From an uncultured Actinomycetes bacterium (GTDB lineage: Bacteria; Actinomycetota; Acidimicrobiia; Acidimicrobiales; SZUA-35): a stretch of DNA of 37,119 nucleotides. The notes beneath the pieces were generated by a model. That model searched no databases and was not told the DNA's origin. It saw only the letters and a program-made list of their open reading frames with translations. A program made the position numbers and the translations under genes. The stretch is from assembly GCA_902826025.1 (NCBI GenBank), contig CADEDH010000062.1, positions 1 through 37,119 of the forward strand. The letters run 5' to 3'. Shown one piece after another: positions 8,809-16,327 of the stretch (positions are counted from its first letter, which is position 1; each line of letters begins with the position of its first letter).

Positions 8809-9004
8809 TTTGTCAAAGGGACATGTCCTCCTCGGACATCGCCTGGTTCCCGCCGCAACGATGTCCGAGGAGGCACGCAGACCACAATCCACATGGGAAG
8901 GGGTCCCTCCAGCCGCTCTTGCGTCCGAAAGACGCATGAGCGACGAGACTCTTCCCCCCTAGGAAACAACGAGGTGGGCGGTTTGTCAAGGTAGGGCATG
9001 TCCT
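8809..9004. repeat. Intergenic segment bounded by imperfect direct repeats, with an internal 15-bp inverted repeat
   Basis: TTTGTCAAAGG...ACATGTCCT at 8809-8829 recurs as TTTGTCAAGG...GCATGTCCT at 8982-9004. Inside lies a perfect inverted repeat: CCTCCTCGGACATCG (8827-8841) and CGATGTCCGAGGAGG (8859-8873) with a 17-base loop. A second hairpin, TGCGTC-CGAAA-GACGCA, is at 8920-8936. No open frame in it looks coding. It may be a relic of a small mobile element or an element-scar pair; I do not recognise the family. Confidence 0.45.
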
Positions 9005-9024
9005 TTCGCTTCCTGCCCGTTCGC

Positions 9025-9030
9025 TACCTT
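9025..9030 (+). promoter_or_regulatory. -10 hexamer TACCTT, leaderless start for the PfkB kinase
   Basis: TACCTT followed by 6 bases and the GTG at 9037. No good -35 is visible 17 bases upstream. The spacing matches other leaderless starts in this window. Confidence 0.45.
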
Positions 9031-9036
9031 TGGGTG

Positions 9037-9927
9037 GTGCTCGTGGCGGTTGGTGACCTCGTGGTCGACGTGGTGGTGCGTCTGGATGAGCCGCCGGAGG
9101 GTCATCGGGCTGGTGTCGGGCCCGGTTCGGTGGTGGTGAACCTGGGGTCTGACACGCCCGCTGTAGTCACCCACCGCCAGGGGGGCAGCGCAGCCAACGT
9201 GTGCGTGGCGGCGGCTGAGCAGGGGCTCGGAGCCCGCTTCGTGGGCCAGGTCGGCGACGATCCGATCGGCCGGTGGCTGGTGGAGAGCCTGACCGCTGCT
9301 GGGGTGGAGACGGCGGTGCGGATCCGGGGGCGCACGGGCAGCGTTGTCGTGCTGTGCCATGCCGACGGTGAGCGGTCGATGATCACCGATCGTGGTGTGG
9401 CGGCCGAATTGGCCGATCCCGACCCGACCTGGGTGGAGGGGGCGCGGGCCCTGCACCTGCCCCTGTACTCGCTGGCTGCCGACCCGCTCCTATCGACTGC
9501 GGTGTCGCTGGCTGCCACCGCCCGGCGCGGCGGGGCCCTCGTGTCGCTCGATCTGTCGTCCACCGCCCTTCTGGCGGCGCTGGGGCCGGCCTCGGTGGCC
9601 CACCTGGTGGCGGTTCTCGCTCCCGACGTGGTGCTGGCCAACCGGGCCGAGGCGGCCTGGGCCGAGGCGGCCGGGATCGCGGTGCCCACCGCGGTGTGGG
9701 TGGAGAAGCGGGGGGCGGAGGCGGCCCTGGTGGTGGTGCCGGGCCGGCCAGCGGAAACGGTGCCGGCGGTCGCTCTCGGCCCGGTGGCCGATTCCACCGG
9801 GGCCGGCGATGCTTTCGCCGCCGGGTGGCTGGTGGCCGCTCTGGCCGGCGCCGATCCCGTGGCGGCCACGGCGGCTGGCCATCAGGCCGCCGCCGACCGG
9901 CTCGTCGCCCTCGGTGCCGGAATCTGA
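9037..9927 (+). CDS. PfkB-family carbohydrate kinase (ribokinase-like)
   Basis: Start taken at the GTG at 9037, where the PfkB beta-strand begins (VLVAVGDLVVD) and a -10 sits 6 bases upstream; an ATG at 8998 would add 13 unlikely residues and lies inside the repeat at 8982-9004. This gives 296 residues, a normal length for the family. Both PfkB signatures are present: GGSAANVCVA near residue 49 and DSTGAGDAFAAGW near residue 252, the latter holding the catalytic Asp and anion hole. It transfers phosphate from ATP to a sugar or nucleoside hydroxyl in the cytoplasm. The substrate cannot be told from sequence, and no sugar transporter or sugar pathway gene is adjacent. It stands as a single gene, convergent with the next hypothetical gene. 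Confidence 0.88.
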   Translation: MLVAVGDLVVDVVVRLDEPPEGHRAGVGPGSVVVNLGSDTPAVVTHRQGGSAANVCVAAAEQGLGARFVGQVGDDPIGRWLVESLTAAGVETAVRIRGRTGSVVVLCHADGERSMITDRGVAAELADPDPTWVEGARALHLPLYSLAADPLLSTAVSLAATARRGGALVSLDLSSTALLAALGPASVAHLVAVLAPDVVLANRAEAAWAEAAGIAVPTAVWVEKRGAEAALVVVPGRPAETVPAVALGPVADSTGAGDAFAAGWLVAALAGADPVAATAAGHQAAADRLVALGAGI

Positions 9928-9956
9928 CCGCTGGCGGAGAGCGGGGCGCTGGGGGG

Positions 9957-10427
9957 TCACGGCCAGCCGTGGCTGGCGGTGCGCTCGTCGGGTGGGTCCC
10001 GGGGCCAGGCCGAGGGGGGATCGGTGGCCCACGCCGCCGACTGGTAGAGATCGCCGTCGGTGCGGATCCAGTCGAGGAGGGCCATGCCACGCCGGCCCAG
10101 CCGGGACCCGAGGCGACCGTAGACGGTGAGATCGGCGGCCGAGAACGGGGCGAAGCAGGCGGTGATCGAGATGGCCAGCAGTCCGCCCCGGCCCTCGATG
10201 AGGTGGCCGGCGAGCCGGGCCTGGTGCCGGGATTCCATGAGGTCGATCGTCAGGTCCGGGCCGGGGCCGGGGAGGCGGGCAACCAGGCGGGCCAGGCGCC
10301 GGCGGCCGTCGGTGAGGGCGACGAACTGGCCGGTGGGGTGCCGGTCGGCCAGTTCGAAGGCCAGCCCCAGGGCGTCGCCGAAGGTGGCGACCGGCCGGCA
10401 GGGCGGTGGGGGCGGGCGAGGGTCCAT
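9957..10427 (-). CDS. Hypothetical protein
   Basis: 156 residues from the ATG at 10427, with GGAGG 11 bases upstream, which is a loose spacing. The translation has normal amino-acid composition, and the minus frame shows the strong third-position GC of the neighbouring genes, so I believe it is coding although I do not recognise it. The middle (about residues 12-110) alternates strands and helices, with VALTDGRRRLARLV and LLAISITACFAPFSAADL as the most structured parts; the N-terminus is proline-rich. There is no signal peptide or membrane helix. It is convergent with the PfkB gene (29-base gap) and lies downstream of the AlaX gene on the same strand, separated by 148 bases that contain no gene. 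Confidence 0.6.
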   Translation of the reverse strand: MDPRPPPPPCRPVATFGDALGLAFELADRHPTGQFVALTDGRRRLARLVARLPGPGPDLTIDLMESRHQARLAGHLIEGRGGLLAISITACFAPFSAADLTVYGRLGSRLGRRGMALLDWIRTDGDLYQSAAWATDPPSAWPRDPPDERTASHGWP

Positions 10428-10575
10428 GGGCGGGACGACCTCCGTGTGCGGGTTCTGCAGGCGGCCGTGACCGCGAGGCGATCCTCCGCCGTCGCCACCA
10501 GCGGGGCGGCGGGGCGGGGTGCGATGTCGACTGTAGAGAGGGGCTGTGACGCTCAGCGCCGGAAGCGCCGGCGAG

Positions 10576-11286
10576 TCACGACAGGGCGATGCGGACCCGC
10601 TTGTTGCCCTTGCCCTTGGATTCCGTCTTCACGATCTCGAACCGGCCGATCTCGCCGGTACGGGCCACGTGGGTGCCCCCGTCGGCCTGGCGGTCGAGGC
10701 CCACGATGTCGACCACCCGGATGACCTGCACCGAGTCGGGGATCAGGTTCACCTTGGTGCGGATGAGGGCGTCGTCGGCCAGGGCCTGGCCCCGGGGCAG
10801 GAACGACACCTCGATCGGGCGGTCGGCGGAGATCTCGGCGTTCACCGCCTCGTTGACGTGGCGGGCGAACCCCTCGGGCAGCGGGTCGAACTCGAAGTCC
10901 ATCCGGCCCCCCAGTGGTTCCATGTTCCCGCCGGTCACTGCCCGGCCGTACTCGTTCCAGATCACCCCGCACAGCACATGCATGGCGGAGTGGGCCCGCA
11001 TCAGCTGGTGTCGGCGTTCCCAATCGATTTCGCACCGCACCACCGCGCCAACATCGGGGGCCGGGCCGTCGAGGTGGTGCCACACCACCGTTCCTTCCTT
11101 GGCCACGCCGGTGACGCCGAGAGCGGCTGTGCCGTGGTGGAGGCGGCCGGTGTCGTGGGGCTGGCCGCCCCCGGTGGGGTAGAAGATCGTTCGGTCGAGG
11201 GCCACGGCGTCGGGGCGGCGGTCCACCACCGTGGCCTCCAACTCCCGCTGGTAAGCGTCGTGCAGGTAGGCGAGGTAGGTCTCCAC
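10576..11286 (-). CDS. alaX: AlaX-type alanyl-tRNA editing protein
   Basis: 236 residues from the GTG at 11286, chosen because TAGGAT lies exactly 6 bases upstream (leaderless). The protein matches the free-standing editing domain of alanyl-tRNA synthetase: FYPTGGGQPHDTG near residue 35, the zinc pair HSAMH near residue 99, and DGGTHVARTGEIG near residue 205. It should hydrolyse Ser or Gly mischarged onto tRNA-Ala in the cytoplasm. In synthetase-type domains the third zinc ligand is the Cys of CGGTHV; here that position is Asp, which I recall from a common AlaX subgroup, so I do not read it as inactivating. Neighbours give no functional clue. Confidence 0.93.
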   Translation of the reverse strand: METYLAYLHDAYQRELEATVVDRRPDAVALDRTIFYPTGGGQPHDTGRLHHGTAALGVTGVAKEGTVVWHHLDGPAPDVGAVVRCEIDWERRHQLMRAHSAMHVLCGVIWNEYGRAVTGGNMEPLGGRMDFEFDPLPEGFARHVNEAVNAEISADRPIEVSFLPRGQALADDALIRTKVNLIPDSVQVIRVVDIVGLDRQADGGTHVARTGEIGRFEIVKTESKGKGNKRVRIALS

Positions 11287-11292
11287 CTGGTC

Positions 11293-11298
11293 ATCCTA
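11293..11298 (-). promoter_or_regulatory. -10 hexamer TAGGAT, leaderless start for alaX
   Basis: On the minus strand TAGGAT is followed by 6 bases and the GTG at 11286. It decides the start codon of alaX. Confidence 0.55.
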
Positions 11299-11365
11299 GG
11301 ACCGGCCCCCGAATGGTGCGGAGGACCCATGGAGCCCGACCGGTTCGTGAGCCGATGCTGAGAGG

Positions 11366-11557
11366 ATGGCGACGCGGCCCGAGCCCTCCTCCGATATCGA
11401 GCAGCGCCCCGAGGGGCCCGCCGAACGCGGTGCCAGCCTGGTGGAATACGCCCTGCTGCTGGCCCTGATCGCCATAGTCTGCATCGGCGGGGTCACGCTC
11501 ATCGGCCGGGCCACGATGGACCCGTTGTCCTCCGCCGCCTCGATGTTCGGCGGGTAG
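11366..11557 (+). CDS. Flp/Fap-type pilin subunit
   Basis: 63 residues. A charged leader ends RG, followed by the mature start ASLVEYALLLALIAIV: a Gly before the cleavage site, Glu at +5 and Tyr at +6, then a hydrophobic helix, exactly the layout of Flp prepilins processed by a TadV-type peptidase. The mature pilin would be about 41 residues. GATGCT lies 6 bases before the ATG, so the mRNA may be leaderless. Flp pilins assemble into thin adhesive pili through Tad machinery at the membrane. No tad, cpa or peptidase gene is present in this window, so assembly must rely on genes elsewhere. It is convergent with the Lrp gene, with 9 bases between them. Confidence 0.88.
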   Translation: MATRPEPSSDIEQRPEGPAERGASLVEYALLLALIAIVCIGGVTLIGRATMDPLSSAASMFGG

Positions 11558-11566
11558 CCCCGGAGG

Positions 11567-12028
11567 CTACGGCAGCTGGTAGTCGGTGCGGTCGCACACC
11601 TTGCGCAGGGCGAAGCTCGACCGCAGGCGGGCCACCCCGGGTAGCCCCGACAGGTAGGTGCGGTGGATCCGCTCGTAGTCGCTCACGTCGGCGCAGGCCA
11701 GCTCCACCAGATAGTCCGACTCGCCTGCCATCAGGTGGCATCGCATCACCTCGGGGCAGGCGGCGATGGCCTCCTCGAAGGCATCGAGGTGATCGTCATC
11801 CTGGGACGACAGCGTGATCTCGACGAACACCGTGGTCGGTAGGCCCACGGCCGCCGGGCTGACCAACGCCACGTAGCGGTCGATCACGCCGGCCCGCTCC
11901 AGGGCCCGTACCCGGCGCAGGCAGGCCGACGGCGACAGGCTCACCTTGTCGGCCAGCTCAACGTTGGTGATGCGACCGTTCGCCTGGAGCACGTTGAGGA
12001 TGGCTCGATCGGTTGCATCAAGGTTCAT
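11567..12028 (-). CDS. Lrp/AsnC-family transcriptional regulator, probably of ald
   Basis: Start set at the ATG at 12028 (MNLDATDRAIL), the normal N-terminus for the family; the frame extends upstream to 12109 but those residues are not family-like. 153 residues: a winged helix-turn-helix at about residues 4-60 (ILNVLQANGRITNVELADKV then SPSACLRRVRALE) and a RAM ligand-binding domain at about residues 67-140 with GESDYLVELACAD. Lrp proteins form dimers to octamers and respond to amino acids. Divergence from alanine dehydrogenase, with a 157-base shared region, makes it an AldR-type regulator that probably senses alanine (family knowledge plus position). ATTATT or GATTAT ends 6-7 bases upstream of the ATG, so its own mRNA may be leaderless. 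Confidence 0.92.
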   Translation of the reverse strand: MNLDATDRAILNVLQANGRITNVELADKVSLSPSACLRRVRALERAGVIDRYVALVSPAAVGLPTTVFVEITLSSQDDDHLDAFEEAIAACPEVMRCHLMAGESDYLVELACADVSDYERIHRTYLSGLPGVARLRSSFALRKVCDRTDYQLP

Positions 12029-12185
12029 CGCAGCAATAATCGCGCGCCTGCAGTCGCTCAGGCAATTCAGATCGTGCGCGAACTCTGTGTTTGGAGGCTT
12101 GATTGGCAACCCTCATCCGCGGGCAGGAGCGTAGTGTGAGCCCTACAGCCCACACGAGCCGCCCATATAGACCAGGAGTGCGACG
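12029..12185. promoter_or_regulatory. Divergent lrp-ald control region
   Basis: 157 bases shared by two divergent starts. Two inverted repeats stand out: TCGCGCGC (12040-12047) against GTGCGCGA (12074-12081), and GTGTG (12134-12138) against CACAC (12151-12155). Either could be an Lrp operator. The ald start has AGGAG (12174-12178) 7 bases upstream; the ald promoter itself is not clear to me. Confidence 0.45.
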
Positions 12186-13307
12186 ATGCGCATCGGGGTG
12201 CCCAAGGAGATCAAGCAGGCCGAGCAGCGGGTGGGCATGACCCCCGGCAGCGTGCGGGAGGCGGTGGCCCACGGTCATCACGTGGTGGTGGAGACGACCG
12301 CCGGCGCCGGTATCGGTGCCGACGATGCCGCCTACGCCGCCGCCGGTGCCACCATCGCCCCCGACGCCGCCACGGTGTTCGAACAGGCCGACCTGATCGT
12401 GAAGGTGAAGGAGCCCCAGACGGGGGAGCGGGCCATGCTGCGGGCCGGTCAGACACTCTTCACCTACCTCCACCTGGCCCCCGACCCGGAACAGGCGGCC
12501 GACCTGATCCGCAGCGGGGCGGTGTGCATCGCCTACGAGACCGTCACCGATGCCCAGGGTGCTCTGCCCCTGCTCGCCCCCATGTCGAAGGTGGCCGGCC
12601 GCATGGCCGTCCAGGCCGCCGCCCATTCGCTGGAGGCCCCCCAGGGTGGCTCCGGGCTCCTCATCGGCGGAGTGCCCGGTGTGGAGCCGGCCAAGGTGGT
12701 CGTCATCGGTGGGGGCGTGGTGGGGGTCAACGCCACCGAGATCGCGGTGGGTATGGGGGCCGACGTGGTCGTGCTCGACCGCAGCCTTCCCGTGCTCGAC
12801 GCCCTCCAGGCCCGCTTCGGCCCGGCCATCACCACCGTCTACTCCACCTCGGCCGCCCTAGAGGACCATGTGCTGTCGGCCGACGTGGTGATCGGGGCGG
12901 TGCTGGTGAAAGGGGCTCGGGCCCCCAAGCTGGTCACGGCGGCCATGGTCACCCAGATGGCCCACGGTTCGGTGCTGGTCGACGTGGCCATCGACCAGGG
13001 CGGCTGCTTCGAGACGTCGCGGGCCACCACCCACGCCCAGCCCACCTATGTCGTCGACGGGGTGGTCCACTATGCCGTGGCCAACATGCCGGGTGCCGTG
13101 CCCCGTACCTCCACCTACGCCCTCAACAACGCCACCCTGCCCTTTGTGCTGGCCCTGGCCGACAAGGGCGTGAAGCAGGCCCTGGCCGACGACCCCCACC
13201 TGCTCAACGGGCTCAACGTCAGCCGGGGCGCCGTCACCGAGCAGGCCGTGGCCGACGCCCTGGGCCTCGACTACGTCCACCCCGAGGCTGCCCTCGGCGC
13301 CATCTGA
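12186..13307 (+). CDS. ald: Alanine dehydrogenase
   Basis: 373 residues, the standard length, from an ATG with AGGAG 7 bases upstream. The N-terminal catalytic domain shows [19 protein letters not shown], with the Arg and Lys that contact pyruvate (RVGMTP, VKVKEPQ) and the catalytic His in YLHLAP. The NAD-binding Rossmann domain starts at [13 protein letters not shown] near residue 173. The tail motif [20 protein letters not shown] is diagnostic of Ald. The enzyme interconverts L-alanine and pyruvate with NAD+ and ammonia in the cytoplasm. It lets cells use alanine as carbon and nitrogen source and regenerates NAD+ under low oxygen in actinobacteria. It is transcribed divergently from the Lrp-type regulator, which is the usual arrangement. 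Confidence 0.97.
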   Translation: MRIGVPKEIKQAEQRVGMTPGSVREAVAHGHHVVVETTAGAGIGADDAAYAAAGATIAPDAATVFEQADLIVKVKEPQTGERAMLRAGQTLFTYLHLAPDPEQAADLIRSGAVCIAYETVTDAQGALPLLAPMSKVAGRMAVQAAAHSLEAPQGGSGLLIGGVPGVEPAKVVVIGGGVVGVNATEIAVGMGADVVVLDRSLPVLDALQARFGPAITTVYSTSAALEDHVLSADVVIGAVLVKGARAPKLVTAAMVTQMAHGSVLVDVAIDQGGCFETSRATTHAQPTYVVDGVVHYAVANMPGAVPRTSTYALNNATLPFVLALADKGVKQALADDPHLLNGLNVSRGAVTEQAVADALGLDYVHPEAALGAI

Positions 13308-13339
13308 TCCCATCGCACCCGAGCCCGTCCTCCCGGCCC

Positions 13340-13466
13340 GAACTGCGCGAGCCCGAACTGCGCGACGGAAACGCGACACGCGGCCGTTCTGCGTCACGAA
13401 AACCCCCGAAAAACGGGGAAAACGTGACGCGGATCGGAGCGGGGGCGCGGTTCCGTCGCGCAGAAC
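13340..13466. repeat. Cluster of five related short repeats in both orientations
   Basis: Between ald and the next gene. Units sharing a CTGCGYVACG core: GAACTGCGCGA (13340-13350), GAACTGCGCGACGGAAACGC (from 13355), GTTCTGCGTCACGAAAAC (13386-13403), an inverted copy AAAACGTGACGCG (13419-13431), and an inverted copy CGCGGTTCCGTCGCGCAGAA (13446-13465). They nest into a large imperfect palindrome centred near 13411 (CCCCCG-AAAAA-CGGGG). It could be a REP-like element that also acts as a terminator for ald. Confidence 0.6.
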
Positions 13467-13491
13467 GAGGGCTGGGGCCCGGGTCGAGCGG

Positions 13492-13497
13492 TACCGT
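13492..13497 (+). promoter_or_regulatory. -10 hexamer TACCGT, leaderless start
   Basis: TACCGT, 6 bases, then the GTG at 13504. No convincing -35 is visible. It starts 26 bases after the repeat cluster. Confidence 0.45.
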
Positions 13498-13503
13498 GAC
13501 GGG

Positions 13504-14541
13504 GTGAGTGAGCTGCTGGAGCGGGTGGCGGAGGTGGCCGACACGGTGCTGTGGCCGGCCGCACAGGACGTCGACCGGGCCCCGATCATCCCCCGCAGCC
13601 ACCTCGACGCACTGGCCGACCTCGGCCTGTTCGGCCAGGCCGCCTCCCCCGAGCTGGGCGGCCTCGGCCTGGCCCCACCCGACACCCGCCGGATGTTGCG
13701 CCTGATCGGATCGGGGTGCGCCGCCACCGGGTTCGTCTTCGCCCAGCATCACGGTCTGGTGGGGGCCCTGGCGCGGACCGACAACGCCGAGCTCCGCCAA
13801 CGGTGGCTGAGGTCCCTGTGCCGCAGCACCCTGGCCGGGATCGCCTTCGCCCACGTCCGGCGGGCCGGCCCGCCGGTGCTGACCGCCGCCCCACTCGACG
13901 GCGGGGCCTGGCGGATCGAGGGCGAGGCCCCCTGGGTCACATCGTGGGGTCTGGCCGAGGTGTTCTTCGTCGCCGCCGTCACCGACGATGGTCGCCTGGT
14001 GTGGTTCGTGATCCCTGGGGGCGATCAGCCCGGCATCGACGCCTCCGAGCCGCTGGCCCTGGCCGTGCTGGGCGCCACGGCCACCGTGAAGGTCCGCTTC
14101 GACGGGTACCGGGTGGCGGCGGCAGACGTGGTGGAGGTGGTCGACCGGGGCCCCTGGTCGGTGGCCGACCGCCGGGCGGCGGCCCGTCCCAACCCGCTGT
14201 GTCTCGGGGTGAGTGACCGGGCCCTGGCCCAACTGGCCCAGGCCGAGCCGGCGGCGGCCGACACCTTGCGGCCCTGGTGGGACGGGGTGTCGGGCCGGGC
14301 CGAGGCGGCGGCGCTCCTGGTGGACCGTCAGCAGGGCGAGCCGCCCGATCTTGCCGCCACCCGGGCCGAGACCATCGGTGGGGCCCAGCGACTCACCACC
14401 GCCCTGCTGGCCGCAGTGGGCGGTGGGGGAGCGATGCTGGCGCATCCGGCCCAACGCCTGGCCCGGGAGGCCCTGTTCTACGTGGTGCAGGCCCAGAACG
14501 CCGACGGCCGGCGGGCCACCCTCGAGTCGCTCACGGCCTGA
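13504..14541 (+). CDS. Acyl-CoA dehydrogenase-like flavoprotein
   Basis: 345 residues from the GTG at 13504, short against the usual 380-400. The N-terminal helical domain has LADLGLFGQAASPELGGLGL, and the middle beta domain has the flavin-contacting stretch IEGEAPWVTSWGLAEVFFVAA followed by VRFDGYRVAAADVV. The C-terminal helical domain is present but divergent: the canonical ending GERVLGLP is missing and I cannot place the catalytic Glu. It therefore may be a flavin monooxygenase-like or acyl-CoA dehydrogenase-like protein acting on a CoA ester or other small molecule, substrate unknown. No electron-transfer flavoprotein or beta-oxidation gene is adjacent. The single-gene leaderless promoter suggests independent control. 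Confidence 0.8.
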   Translation: MSELLERVAEVADTVLWPAAQDVDRAPIIPRSHLDALADLGLFGQAASPELGGLGLAPPDTRRMLRLIGSGCAATGFVFAQHHGLVGALARTDNAELRQRWLRSLCRSTLAGIAFAHVRRAGPPVLTAAPLDGGAWRIEGEAPWVTSWGLAEVFFVAAVTDDGRLVWFVIPGGDQPGIDASEPLALAVLGATATVKVRFDGYRVAAADVVEVVDRGPWSVADRRAAARPNPLCLGVSDRALAQLAQAEPAAADTLRPWWDGVSGRAEAAALLVDRQQGEPPDLAATRAETIGGAQRLTTALLAAVGGGGAMLAHPAQRLAREALFYVVQAQNADGRRATLESLTA

Positions 14542-14555
14542 CTGGTCCTCCCGGT

Positions 14556-14584
14556 AGCGAACGCTTGTTCGTATCTGTCAGGAT
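14556..14584 (+). promoter_or_regulatory. LexA (SOS) box and leaderless promoter for alkB
   Basis: CGAACGCTTGTTCG at 14558-14571 is a perfect match to the core CGAAC-N4-GTTCG of the actinobacterial LexA box. CAGGAT (14579-14584) ends 6 bases before the ATG at 14591 and is the likely -10, putting the box between -10 and -35. Confidence 0.72.
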
Positions 14585-14590
14585 GGGGGC

Positions 14591-15271
14591 ATGGGAACAG
14601 ACGTTCTGTCGAGCTGTCCTCGGCGGCCCCTCATCGAGCAGCCGTCGCTGTTCGGGTTCGATCCGCCGGGGTTCGATCCCGGCTTCGCCGCCCTGGAGCG
14701 GCGCTACCTCGGGTTCGGGGCCTGGGTGGATCACGCCCCGGGCTGGGTCCGGGGCCACGAGGCGCTGTTCGCCTCGGTGGTGGAGTCTGTCGCCTGGGAG
14801 CACCACCGCCGCCCCATGTACGACCGCATCGTCGACGTGCCCCGCCTCACTGGCTCGCTGGCACCGGACCGCCAAGGCGACCTGCCGCTGTTCCAAGCCA
14901 TGGCCGATGCCCTCGGCGGCCGCTACGGCACCCGGTTCGAGCGTCTCGGCTTCGCCCTCTACCGCGACGGCCGCGACAGCGTGGCCTGGCACGGCGACCA
15001 GGTGGCCCGGGAGCTGCCCGAGGCCCTGGTGGCCACGGTGTCGCTGGGGGAGCCCCGCCTGTTCGCCCTGCGGCCCAAGGGGGGAGGCCGAGCCATCCAC
15101 TACCACCTGGGCCACGGTGACCTGGTGGTGATGGGCGGCACCTGCCAGCGAACCTGGGACCATGCAGTGCCCAAGGTGGCCCGAGCCGGCCCCCGGGTCA
15201 CGGTGATGTTCCGCCCGGCCTGGGCCAGCCGGTTCTCGCAGGCCTTAGGCGTCGGGCCGAACAGCACCTAG
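14591..15271 (+). CDS. alkB: AlkB-like Fe(II)/2-oxoglutarate dioxygenase for alkylated nucleic acid
   Basis: 226 residues. The jelly-roll core carries the iron and co-substrate residues: the HxD motif in WHGDQVA near residue 137, the distal His in TWDHAVPK near residue 193, and the Arg residues in GPRVTVMFRPAW. FALYRDGRDSVAWHGD is the standard AlkB motif before the iron site. The family oxidatively removes methyl groups from N1-methyladenine and N3-methylcytosine in DNA or RNA, using 2-oxoglutarate and O2. A LexA box directly in its promoter fits a damage-inducible repair gene. Its TAG stop overlaps the -10 hexamer of the next gene, so the two are packed but probably separately transcribed. 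Confidence 0.93.
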   Translation: MGTDVLSSCPRRPLIEQPSLFGFDPPGFDPGFAALERRYLGFGAWVDHAPGWVRGHEALFASVVESVAWEHHRRPMYDRIVDVPRLTGSLAPDRQGDLPLFQAMADALGGRYGTRFERLGFALYRDGRDSVAWHGDQVARELPEALVATVSLGEPRLFALRPKGGGRAIHYHLGHGDLVVMGGTCQRTWDHAVPKVARAGPRVTVMFRPAWASRFSQALGVGPNST

Positions 15272-15274
15272 CAT
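15269..15274 (+). promoter_or_regulatory. -10 hexamer TAGCAT overlapping the alkB stop codon
   Basis: TAGCAT starts with the alkB TAG stop and ends 7 bases before the GTG at 15282. A weak -35 (TTAGGC, 15245-15250) is 18 bases upstream. Confidence 0.45.
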
Positions 15275-15281
15275 CCAGCGG

Positions 15282-16271
15282 GTGAAGCTCTCGGTCGCCT
15301 TTCCTCCCGTCCCCGCCACGCCCGACCACATCGTGTTGGCCGAGGAGCTCGGCTTCGACACGGCCTGGGTCTACGACACCCCCGCCCTCCAGCTCGACGT
15401 GTGGATGACGCTGGCCCTGGCCGCCGTGCGCACCGGCCGAATCCGACTCGGTCCCGGGGTGCTGATCCCATCGCTCCGCCACCCGATGGTGACGGCGTCG
15501 GCCATCGCCACCCTGGTGGGCCTGGCCGGCCCGGACCGGGTGGTGGTGGGTGTGGGCACCGGTTTCACCGGCCGCCGGGCCATGGGCCAGCGGCCGCTGC
15601 GGTGGAAGGACATGCCCGACATGATCGGCCAGGTGCGGGCGCTGCTGGCCGGCGAGGTGGTGGAGGTGGAGGGCCAGGCCACCCAGATGCTGCACTGGCC
15701 GGGTCAGGCGCCCGACCGCCCGATCGAGGTGCCGTGGGTGATCGGGGTCAACGGCCCCCGGGGCCTGGCGACGGCGGCCGAGCTGGGCTGCGGCGTCTTC
15801 ACCTCCCGTCCCCGGCCCGGCGCCGACTACAGCGGGATCGATGGGGTCACCCTGCTCGGGTTCGGGACGATCCTCGACGACGGGGAGAAGCCCGACTCGC
15901 CCCGGGTGCTGAACACCGCCGGCCCCGGCGTGATGGTGGCCTACCACGCCTTCCTGGAGCAGGGCGACGAACGGCTCACCACGCTGCCCAACGCCGAGCG
16001 GTTCGTGGAGCTGGCCACGGCCGGTGATCCTGCCACCCGCCACCTGGCCATCCACGCCGGGCACCTCACCGAGCTGAACTCCATCGACCGCCAGGTGATC
16101 ACGGGCGACGCCATGGGCATCGCCCCCTTGCTGTGCGAGGCGTCGGCCCTGCCGGCGCGGTTGGAGCAGCTGGCGGCCAACGGCATCACCGAGGTGGCGT
16201 TCCAGCCCATGGGTGACGTCGAGCGCGAGCTGAGGGCCTTCGCCGCCGCCGCCGCCGGGGCGATGGGGTAG
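15282..16271 (+). CDS. LLM-class (F420-dependent type) flavin oxidoreductase
   Basis: 329 residues from the GTG at 15282. The TIM-barrel luciferase-like fold is recognisable: an opening strand KLSVAFPP, AEELGFDTAWVYDTP, TGRIRLGPGVLIPSLRHP, DRVVVGVGTGFTGR and IGVNGPRGLATAAELGCG. Actinobacterial members mostly use reduced F420 to reduce or oxygenate small organic molecules; FMN use cannot be excluded. The substrate is unknown. It is convergent with the P450 gene (56-base gap) and lies near an SDR and an EthD-domain protein, which suggests a role in breakdown of a hydrophobic compound (inference). Confidence 0.87.
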   Translation: MKLSVAFPPVPATPDHIVLAEELGFDTAWVYDTPALQLDVWMTLALAAVRTGRIRLGPGVLIPSLRHPMVTASAIATLVGLAGPDRVVVGVGTGFTGRRAMGQRPLRWKDMPDMIGQVRALLAGEVVEVEGQATQMLHWPGQAPDRPIEVPWVIGVNGPRGLATAAELGCGVFTSRPRPGADYSGIDGVTLLGFGTILDDGEKPDSPRVLNTAGPGVMVAYHAFLEQGDERLTTLPNAERFVELATAGDPATRHLAIHAGHLTELNSIDRQVITGDAMGIAPLLCEASALPARLEQLAANGITEVAFQPMGDVERELRAFAAAAAGAMG

Positions 16272-16327
16272 GGGCCCCGACGCCGATGGGGAGCCGGCGT
16301 AGCCGGCGGGGGCGGCAGCCCCCCGGA

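Noticed and set aside
10428..10575. Possible small gene between the hypothetical gene and alaX
   Set aside because: No frame shows consistent codon bias together with a start and ribosome site.
10576..11286. Loss of AlaX function through Cys to Asp in the GGTHV motif
   Set aside because: DGGTHV is, as I recall, a common AlaX variant, and Asp can hold the metal.
12132..12137. TAGTGT as -10 of ald with TTGGCA (12103-12108) as -35
   Set aside because: The spacer would be 23 bases, too long for an ordinary promoter, and no MerR-type palindrome fills it.
13340..13466. CRISPR-like array
   Set aside because: Units are short, divergent and in both orientations, with no regular spacers and no cas gene in the window.
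12858..14454. Minus-strand open frames across ald and the acyl-CoA dehydrogenase-like gene
   Set aside because: They lie wholly opposite well-supported genes and read through the repeat cluster without any family motif.
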